From: Notolepis coatsorum
Taxonomy: Eukaryota > Chordata > Actinopteri > Aulopiformes > Paralepididae
DNA length: 64,000 nt
Direction of reading: 5' to 3'
NCBI GenBank assembly: GCA_963971535.1
Contig: OZ020592.1
Coordinates: forward strand, 55,381,632 to 55,445,631
Both the position numbers and the translations under genes were made by a program. The notes under the pieces were generated by a model that did no database searches, was not told the origin of the DNA, and saw only the letters and a list, made by a program, of their open reading frames with translations. Positions 56,121 through 64,000 of the stretch are shown in pieces. How positions within the stretch are numbered: position 1 is the first letter of the stretch; every line of letters starts with the position of its first letter.

Positions 56121-59100
56121 AGGGTCACTGCTGGCCCACTGCCGGAGATCAAAGCCGCCTTTGATCAGTGAGGCGCGGAGCTTGAGTAGGAGGGCTTCGG
56201 CTTCTTCTGGCGTCGAGACGCTTTGCAGACAGTTGTCCACGTAGAAACTCCTCTCTACACTTTGTCTGACCTCCTCGTCAGCTTCAGGGTCTTCTGTCAC
56301 ATGTTTTTGCAGTGCGAACGTAGCACAGCATGGGCTGCATGTGGTTCCGAAGGGGAGGACCTCCCATTGGTAGATGGATGGTTGCTCATCCCCGATCCTC
56401 TCTCTCCATAGGAACCGCAGCAAGGGCTTGTCCTCTTCCACTAGTCGCACCTGCAGGAACATCCCTTTGATGTCGCCGCTGATGGCCACCTTGTCTTGGC
56501 GGAAGCGTAGTAGTACGCCAAGTAGAGAGGGGCCGAGTGTTGGGCCGGGCAAGAGTTCTTTATTCAGATTCTGTAGTCCGATCTGGTAGCTGCAGTTGAA
56601 TACAATGCGATCCTTGCCGTTGTGGTGGACCTTGTGGTGGGGCACGTACCATGATTCGGTCGTCTGGTCGGCCTCTTGAATGTCAATTTTCTTTATGTGT
56701 CCCGCTGTGATCAGCTTGTCAATCTCAGCGCGGTACACAGTGGCTTGAGTGGGGTCTTTGGCTAGACGCTCGGTGTTCAGTAGATATCGCTCTGTCGCTT
56801 CTTTTGAGGCGTGGAGGGTGGGCATACCCTCTCGCCTCAGGAGTGGAGTTGCGTATCTCATCACTCCATTGACCTCGACTCTCTTTGTCCTCTGCTCGAG
56901 GAGGGTTATGGCATAAGTGGCTTCCTTTGAGCGAACGAGTTTCTTTTCATTCTTAAAGGGCATCGCGTCTAATGTCCATAGCCTCTCGACGTGCTGTAAG
57001 AGGGTGGTGTCTTCATCATTTATCCTTGAGTGGAGGCAGCGAGTGGCTGTTGGTTGGTTGGAAGACCCGGAGAGGGGGCCTTGTAGTGTCCAACCTAGGC
57101 GGGTCTCGACCGCTGCTGGACAGCCTCTGGGCCCGATGTGGACCCGGTCCGTTGGGACGATGAGGTGTGCGTGGTCGGATCCTATGAGCAGGGTCGGGGT
57201 GGCGCCGTCGATGAGCGGTATAGGTAGTTGACGTAGGTGCACGTATTTTTCCATCAGCTTTGGGATGGGGTAGGTGTACTGTGACAGGCCTATGTCTTGG
57301 CTGGTGAAGGCGTTAGTAATTCTATACTGCTTCTCGGGCTGCCCGACCGCTGCTATCGTGAAGGAGACATTTTCACCCTTTATGGTCTTCAGGTCTCTTC
57401 TAATAGTACGGATTGTCATTGTTTCTTCGCTCCCCCGCACACCCAGCCGGGCTGCGGCGGATGCGAGGAGGAGAGTCTTTTCTGACCCATCGTCTAGGAC
57501 GGCGTAAGTGTCCATGACCTTGTCCTCGTAGCTTAATATCACTCGGACCACCTTCAAGAGCACTCGGGAGCTCCCACTCTTCGCAGGGTCTATGTACATG
57601 ACGTTCACTCTCGAGCTGCTTGGGGGTACGGGTTTCTTCTTGTTGCTGTCGTGTAGGACCTCCAAGTGGGCGCCGTCGCACTTGCTGCATTTCTTCTTTA
57701 AACGGCACTCAGCTGCCATATGGCTGCGCGCGCAGCGGAAGCAGCGGCGGTTGGCTTTGATCCACTGACTCACCTCGTCAGCGGTCATCTTCTTGAAAGT
57801 GTCACATTGAGACAGCCAATGTTCCTTTTCACAGTACTGGCATACAATCTTCCACTTCCCCTTCGTCGGGGGGGTGCTGTGGTTCTTGTGCTGCGGCACT
57901 GACTCGGCCTGGTGCATAACGGTCACTGACCGGCGGTTATCGTTAGATCTCCGAGGTCCATCTCTTGGGCTAGATCCACTCCACACGAACGTGTCCAGTC
58001 GTAGGCTGCTGACTTCCCTTGCGAGGAAGGCGGCCAGGTCTAGGAGGGATGGCTCGGGACCGTCGGGATCACGGTGGTCTCTCTGCCGCCGAAAGCGCTC
58101 TTGGCGGGCTGGAGGGAGCTTCTCCAGTATTCGCTCCACATTAGAGTTAGCATATAGTTCATATCTCCCTTTCTCCTTTTGGGACCCCAGCATCCCTACC
58201 AGGGATTGTACCTTGATAGAGAGGTCATCCAGTGCTCTATTGTCTTTGGCTGGGGGGAGGCGGTCGATATCTCTTATTTCTTGTATCACGTAGTCCCATA
58301 TGCGTCCATAACGCTGGTCGAGGGCCACTAGAGCCGCGGAGTATGGGGTGCTTGAGTTGGAATATGCCAGCGCTATGTTATGCGCTCTGGGCACCTTGAG
58401 ATGCTTGAGGAGGATGGCATATTTGTACGACTCGTCGGGGACGTCGGACATCATAGTCTCCAAGCACATCCGTAATTCCGTGTACTGTGCTCTGTCCTCG
58501 CGCGTAAAGTCTGGGAACGTCGGTGTGCCAAGGTACGATGCCATGGATGGCTGGCACATTGGTGAGCGTAGGGGAAGAGGCCTCCTGGGCGAGTCTCCCC
58601 GTACGTGTTGTCGTGGGTTGGTACTTGGTGGGTACCAGAGGCCGGGTACCCAGGTGCTGTTCCTCGGTGCTGACTGTACGTCAAACTCACCCGTGAGTTG
58701 AGTCGGGGGTTTGTAGTGCAGTGACTCGGGGCTGAAGTCTGGGCTGTACTGGGCCTCCTGGTCCAGAGTACATTGCTGCTGGTGGGCTTGACTTTCCTCC
58801 TCTTCCTCTTCCTCTTCTAGGTCCTGAAGTCTTCTAGTCAGTCTCTCGGCGACGTAGGCCGGTTCTTCCCGGTGGCTGGGTCTCGTATGGACCGGTCGGG
58901 GAGGGGGGTCGGAGACGTAGACAGGATCCTCCTGTTGGCCGGGTCCCGGGTCGCTTTGTCGGGTAGGGGAAGGTGCCCTAGACCCTTGTCGTGATGATCT
59001 CCGGGAGCTCCGTGCGGAGAGAGGGGGTGTCGCCCTGGCAATCAATTGTTCTATCATCTGCGCCTGCAGCCGGTCGCGCTCTGCTTCGCGCTGGGCATTG

Positions 59101-60068
59101 GCGGCGTCGCGCTGTGCATTGGCGCGGTCTCTTTCAATGTTCTCTTCCGTCTGAAGGCGTCTCTCCTCCAGTCTTATGCGGTCGTCTTCACTCCGTTGTT
59201 GCGCCTGGAAGCGCTCTCGTTCGGTTGCAGAGTGTTCGCGTTCACTAAGGGCTTGCGCTTGGAGTTGCGCGTGAAGGCGCTCTCGCTCCGCTGCAGAGTG
59301 TTCGCGCTCGCTTGCTTGTTGCGCCTGGAGGCGCTCTCGTTGTTCGCGCTCGCTCGTCTGTTGAGCCTGAAGGCGCTCTCGTTCCATGGCAGAGTGTTCG
59401 CGCTCACTTAATTGTTGCGCCCGGAGGCGCTCTCGTTCCACGGCAGAGTGTTCGCGCTCACTAAGGGCTTGCGCTTGGAGTTGCGCGTGGAGGCGCTCTC
59501 TTTCCGTGGCGGAGTGTTCGCGCTCACTAAGCGTCTTTGCTTGAAGTCGATCGCATTCGGTGGAGGCTGTCAGGGTGGCGATCAAGGCTTGCGCCAGTAT
59601 CTGGTCCGCCTCGCTGGGGGATGACACTGACGGAGGTGATCGGCTTCTGACAGTGCTCGTTGGAGATCTGTTCTCCTGGCGCGCCCCGAGGTCCATCTCC
59701 TTGGCGCGCTTCTCTTCACTTGGTTGTGTGTCGGGTTCTGTCCCTGGAGCGCTTTCTTTATCCTGGAGCGCTCCAGGGACTATCCCGGTGACGCTGTCCG
59801 GAGGTATAGTCATGTCATGTCCCACCTGGTCCCCCCCGTGAGCTGAGTCAGTTTCGTTAGAACCCACTGGGGTCTCTACTGGCAGGGTCGCCTGGTCGTT
59901 AGGATTTGACATGCTTTGACTATCCGCTTTATCCGTATTTAACGTCTGTTTTGATAAGCTAGGTGGTAGAACGACAGCGAATTCCTCCAGATAGGGAGGT
60001 GGCTGACGTTTGCGCTGCGGGCGCTCTAGCTTGGGAGAGCCGCTTGGGGAGTGTTCACCGCTGGCCAT
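54510..60068 (-). pseudogene. BEL-2 gag-pol: one in-frame stop, integrase core lost
   Basis: The frame starts at Met 60068 and is open for 1407 codons to a TGA at 55845-55847, then open in the same frame to 54510. Layout: a low-complexity start, a coiled coil of near-identical SEREHSA-x-ERERL repeats (about residues 175-300), gag, zinc knuckles near residue 741 (CQYCEKEHWLSQC), protease AVLDDGSEKTLL near 856, polymerase AISGDIKGMFLQV near 1198 and FYVDNCLQS near 1276. Downstream of the stop: RNase H, then the integrase zinc finger, then a direct join to RYTRPVARLIEL. The TGA replaces the CGA of the other duplication unit. Start chosen as the first Met after the primer site. Confidence 0.92.
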
Positions 60069-60110
60069 GGTTAATATTAATATTATATTAAATATTACAC
60101 TGATACCATC

Positions 60111-60125
60111 CGGCTCGAAGGACCA
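60111..60125 (-). other. BEL-2 primer binding site, tRNA-Tyr
   Basis: Same minus-strand TGGTCCTTCGAGCCGGA as BEL-1 (about 60109-60125), two bases inside the LTR. Confidence 0.8.
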
Positions 60126-60127
60126 AT

Positions 60128-61431
60128 TGTAACTGAGGGGTTACAAAACCCTGACTGTATTAAAGATTGTGATATATTAAACCACTACTAGTTATGTACT
60201 TTAATTACTGGCCAAACAGTACATCAAATATTGATGGTGAACACCCACACAAGAATACGGCATTGACACATAAATTATATTGGAGGGTTATTTATTATTA
60301 TTAAGCAACGTTAGGTTACAGATTGAGAATTAGGCTCGCGCTTGTATGGCGAAGAACATACGTAAAGTCAGTCAAGAGCATAAGTCAATGAGAATAGTAG
60401 GAATACTATGATGGGTCTAAGCTGACGCCACCTGTGGTATAGCAATTATATGGGCCACACCGGTACCAACTGGAGACACTGGGTTCCCTCCGGGGTGTAA
60501 AGCCGGGAGGGGTAGAGGAATGTTCGGGTACCCAGTCTGAGTCAACGAGGAATAAAGAGGCTCCAGATACAGGAGCCGGTGCTTGTACTCCCTTGATCAG
60601 CAGACAAAAGCAATAGTTGTAATCCAATATGCTCGGTAGCATTGACGACAGCTAGCCAGCCCCTTCCAAGAGGCGGGCCCGAGTGGTGATCCTCACGAGG
60701 TTAAATCCCAAACGACAGTGGAATCAACGGTGCTCTTCTCCGGTGGTCACGGTCCCAAAGCAATATAATCCAACCAGAAATGGTTCTGCATTCGCCTGTG
60801 CCGATTCTCCTGTGTACATATCCAACGGTTCTCGCCTAGGACTCCTCGGGTGTGGGCACGGATTTAGGCCGCACAGCCTGGATAAGTGCACTAGCTAAAG
60901 ACACGACGAACCGATGGTAATGCTGGTCACGGAAGGACTGTAGCCGCACGATATACAATAAATGATCGACTATTACTTCACATTAGATTAAGTCGAACTC
61001 AACGTTACTGCGTTAAACTCTGACACTTTAACATTCTATTTGCACGCGGTTCTCAATGCTCTATTTAGATGCAAAGTTGCTCACTTCACTGCACGTTGAC
61101 TCGTGGTGAAGGCTTTACTAGGTTTTGGTAAGGTACTGCCGTTTACACCTGCGCCGTATTTATACGTAAGTGAATATCTAGTCCCCAACCTCAGTTCTTG
61201 TCTCGTATTACTACGCAGACTCTGGGCATGTACTGACATGCCCGGAGTTGCCTTTGAACTTGCCGTTGGGGGCTTGGTCGTTGGCGCCTGGGGCCGCTGT
61301 CCAATAGGAGAGCGAATATTACTCTGGTTTGTACGCAGGTAAAGGGATATTCCGTGTATATATATAAATAATATACAAGGTATATCAAACGATACATATA
61401 TATATTCAGTTTAATCTGGCCCTTCACAACA
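60128..61431 (-). repeat. BEL-2 5' LTR, 1304 bp
   Basis: Ends TGTAACTGAGGGG and CTTCACAACA on plus. Partner of 51310-52613. Confidence 0.95.
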
Positions 61432-61890
61432 GGTGCCATGTTGTTGAGTATTTCTGTGAATTTGGTTTTGAATCCAAGCCATGTTTCTTCAACCTGTGTA
61501 CCACTGAGTTCATCTGACCAGTCCAAGCTCCCCAGTTCTAGGTTAAAGGCCTCTCTAGAGTAAGTTTTGAGGTCTCTAGATGTGACTGTTTTGTGACAGC
61601 CGGCCTTCTGTTTTAGCTTTTTGCGGGTACAGAAAATCATATAATGATCACTTAACCCGCATGCTATCACCCCTTTATTGGAGATCATTGACTTGTCAGA
61701 GGTAAAAATGAGGTCAATGGTGGTTTGTGTCGAATCGCATACCCTTGTGGGTTGGGTGATTAGCTGGCTGAAACCGTGCAGATCAGAAAATCTACTGAAG
61801 GCCTTGAAGACGGGTGCTGCTTTACGCAGCATATCCGTGTTCCAGTCCCCAATAAGAATTTTTTCTACCCCCTCCACCCCAGCTAAACAC

Positions 61891-62475
61891 TAGTGATGTG
61901 ACGATTCATCGATTTGCATCGGTGCGCCGGCATACACGTTCACGATGCGCGTGCACCGGTGGAATACGTGCGCACCGGCTAGAACTCAGGTTGAACTCGC
62001 GATGCATCTTGTTGTAGCGTCTTTGCGTCGGTCAAAACCGATGCATTAATATAATTTCCTCTCATCCACTTCTGTCAGCAGTGCACTGTGACTGCACACA
62101 GCTGATACTATACTACTAATACAGAAGGCGAGAGCCGCGTCACAGTTAACAACAACAAACAGTGGAAGTCGAGGACATGAATAGAATTGGGCTTCCTCTG
62201 GCTAATGCCAGTTAGCCATTCAGCTAACGCTAAACTAAACTACAGTGTCTAACTAACTAACTAACGCAACACCAGTTCCATTAGTGAGGAGGGGGGGGGG
62301 GGGGGTATATTGAAGACGCTTGACAACAGGTTCAAAGATAACTTCACATTTATTGGCTATTGGTTTCTTTATATCGCTTCATGCAGCAGGCTATCCAGGC
62401 TGGCTCCGTGTGTGTTCTGTTGACATCCGATCCTAGCCTAGTAGTGTGTGACATCATCAACTACGCGACTCAGAC

Positions 62476-62529
<54 letters not shown>

Positions 62530-63074
62530 CAATGATTTAACGTGGCCAAACGTTACAATATAAATACTAATTGGATAGTTGATGATAAACATTTAATTTC
62601 ATTATCTGAAATATTATAAAATCATTTAAGTCTGCTATAAGCCATTATCCCTTTGTGTATGATTATTATTGTCTCACAGTAGTACATTGTGTGTGTGTTT
62701 TTAGCTAAAGTGGATAGAAAAGACAGTTTATGCAAAAGTCTTCTTAGGCACCCAAGAGTTTTTATATAAATTGTCTTACAGTAGATTATTTTATTTTTAA
62801 TAATAATATAAGCTGCATATAAGGAATACAACCAAATCCTCTGTCATACCATAAAATTGTATCATTATTTTGCATCGTGTTGAATCGCATCGTATCGCCC
62901 CAAATCGCATTATGTTGAATCAAATCGTATCGAATCGTATCGTATCTCAACAGGGGGTGAATCGTATCGCATTGCATCGCCCGGTGCTTCAAATGTATCG
63001 TTAATGTATCGTATCGTTGGCACCGTATCGAGATGCGCATCGCATCGGCCTCGTGATGGAGATGCACATCCCTA
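61891..63074. mobile_element. hAT element, 1184 bp, 8-bp duplication CTAAACAC
   Basis: CTAAACAC lies at 61883-61890 and 63075-63082. The ends are TAGTGATGTGACG and the complement of TAGGGATGTGCATC. Many ATCGTATCG repeats near the right side, a G-run near 62291 and a CT microsatellite inside. No transposase. Confidence 0.92.
62478..62527. repeat. (CT)n microsatellite
   Basis: About 25 CT units inside the hAT element. Confidence 0.95.
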
Positions 63075-63480
63075 CTAAACACCCATCAAGTGTGTCATAA
63101 AAGCCACTCTGTTCTGGTGGTCTATAGATTGTGCCTACTAGTACTGGTTTCGCCCTGTCTAATAAGATTTCAATCCAAACAGTTTCAATTTCATCATGGT
63201 TAAGGTCAGTACGGTTGATGTATTTGGTATCCTTGTGTATATACACACAGACACCACCTCCATACTGGTTCCTATCCCTCCTGACTATTGAGTAGTTTTC
63301 AATTTCAATCTCTGGATCCTGTACAGATTAGTCTAATTTTGTTTCTGTGAAACACAATATGTTAGCCTTACCGTTTAAAAACAACTGTTTGATTTCAGCC
63401 AGTTTAGGTCTCAGGCTATTTGTATTAAGATGAAATATGTGAAGTCCATTTTTGCTGGTAATCAGATTGATGTCGTCACA

Positions 63481-64000
63481 TTTGAGGTAACTCTGTTCAT
63501 TTGTGTCCTGTCCTGTGGTGGGGGGAGGGGGGGCGTTGTTGCTGTTTGTGCCGTGAGTGGGGAGGGGGTGATTCTTTGTCCTTTGCTGGAGTCTGTATTC
63601 CTCTGTGTGAAAGCCCGCGATGTGGGGGGGGGGCTGGTTGTTTACGGATGTGTCTGTTCGTACTCCATTGTGGGGGAGGGGGGTGCCTTTTGTCCTGGCC
63701 CCGGCCCGGGTAGACTAGCTGGCATGGCGGGGCCAGCCAAGCTAACCGTTGGGTCCTTGCTGGTCTCGATGTCCCGCGCCGCTCTCCCTCTAGCCTCTCG
63801 CCAAGTCTGCTGGGGCTTTGGTGAGGGTGTGTCGCCGCTTGCTGGTCGGCTGGTGCAGCTGCTGGCTGAAGCGTCAGTTGCGGCCGGTGCCGGTGTGAGG
63901 AGCGATGCCTCGCTGTTTTGTCCCCGCGACGTGCTGGGCGCCTCGGTTGTGAACCCCGGTTCCTTCCCTCTCGCTGTGGCCTCTCGTGGGTTCTTTTGCA
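63481..64000 (-). other. LINE copy 2, 5' part, no clear frame
   Basis: G-rich on plus (C-rich on the LINE strand). It adjoins the endonuclease start and probably belongs to the end of ORF1 or the spacer. No long minus-strand frame that I recognise. Confidence 0.45.

Larger units (their letters stand above)
51310..61431 (-). mobile_element. BEL/Pao LTR retrotransposon (BEL-2) with internal duplication
   Basis: LTRs of exactly equal length (1304 bp) and the target duplication GGTGC at 51305-51309 and 61432-61436. On both sides the LINE sequence resumes. Same order of parts as BEL-1 but a different LTR family with the same termini. An 1.8-kb tandem duplication of the pol end is present. Confidence 0.95.
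61432..63480 (-). pseudogene. LINE copy 2 endonuclease, split by a hAT element
   Basis: Two parts. On the high side (63083-63480) are NGKANILCFTETKLD (catalytic E) followed by a stop, YSIVRRDRNQYGGGVCVYI and VWIEILLDRAKPVLVGTIYR. On the low side (61432-61890) are GVEKILIGDWNTDML (catalytic D/N), STQTTIDLIFTSDKS and ACGLSDHYMIF (catalytic D/H). This is an apurinic-type endonuclease that nicks the target DNA. The in-frame stop after TETKLD and the two insertions make it inactive. Its C-terminal linker runs on to the BEL-2 edge. Confidence 0.85.
48801..64000 (-). mobile_element. LINE copy 2 (CR1/L2/Rex1 group), holding BEL-2 and a hAT element
   Basis: The 3' end has about 11 ATTC-type units at 48801-48845. 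LINE DNA runs 48801-51309, resumes at 61432-61890 after BEL-2, and again at 63083 to the window end after a hAT element, in total near 3.9 kb. It covers 3' UTR, polymerase, linker and endonuclease, and probably part of the 5' end. The 5' end lies beyond the window. Confidence 0.88.

Noticed and set aside
58991-59841. Plus-strand frames with FRLKALS-type repeats
   Set aside because: They are antisense of the gag coiled-coil repeat.

Overview
The window looks like teleost fish nuclear DNA and is made mostly of transposable elements. The evidence is Rex1 and L2 type LINEs, tRNA-derived SINEs (one DANA-like), many short hAT-type elements with 8-bp target duplications, BEL/Pao LTR retrotransposons, and one short exon of a conserved vertebrate gene. 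There are no bacterial-type operons, rRNA genes or CRISPR arrays. The species cannot be told from the sequence.

The only host gene I can support is the first coding exon of a class I myosin, best matched to myo1d, on the minus strand at 31853-31947, with a consensus splice donor and a CCAAT/GC-box region about 0.5 kb upstream. The gene runs toward lower coordinates, so positions 1-31852 are most likely its first intron and positions above about 32.5 kb are upstream flanking DNA.

Layout: 1-8.2 kb holds LINE remnants, a SINE with target duplication, microsatellites and a hAT insertion (4118-4665) whose empty site is preserved in a second repeat copy. 8.2-10.8 kb is a piggyBac-like element (TTAA ends) carrying a 5'-truncated LINE. 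10.8-12.7 kb has a 3 x 268-bp tandem array. 12.7-16.7 kb is bounded by long inverted arms and holds two hAT elements with perfect 8-bp duplications, one with a Rex1 LINE nested inside. 18.7-21.9 kb has two long SINEs broken by an L2 fragment and a MITE. 22.9-27.6 kb is an unclassified degenerate DNA transposon with a DDE-like transposase relic and a recurring 15-bp motif, invaded by I-type LINE DNA and a 218-bp GAA tract. 27.65-30.02 kb is an element with inverted ends carrying a solo BEL LTR. 30.5-37.7 kb contains the myosin exon and layered hAT, RTE and SINE copies.

The right half holds two nearly complete BEL/Pao retrotransposons on the minus strand. BEL-1 (37861-45823) sits in a TTA microsatellite. 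BEL-2 (51310-61431) sits inside the best LINE copy (48801-64000), which is also broken by a hAT element (61891-63074). Both have near-identical LTRs, 5-bp duplications and a tRNA-Tyr primer site, so they are recent. Yet both have lost the integrase catalytic core through different internal deletions, both carry one in-frame TGA, and BEL-2 carries a 1.8-kb internal tandem duplication. They look like non-autonomous copies mobilised by proteins from elsewhere.

All family assignments come from reading motifs and translations; no database search was run.
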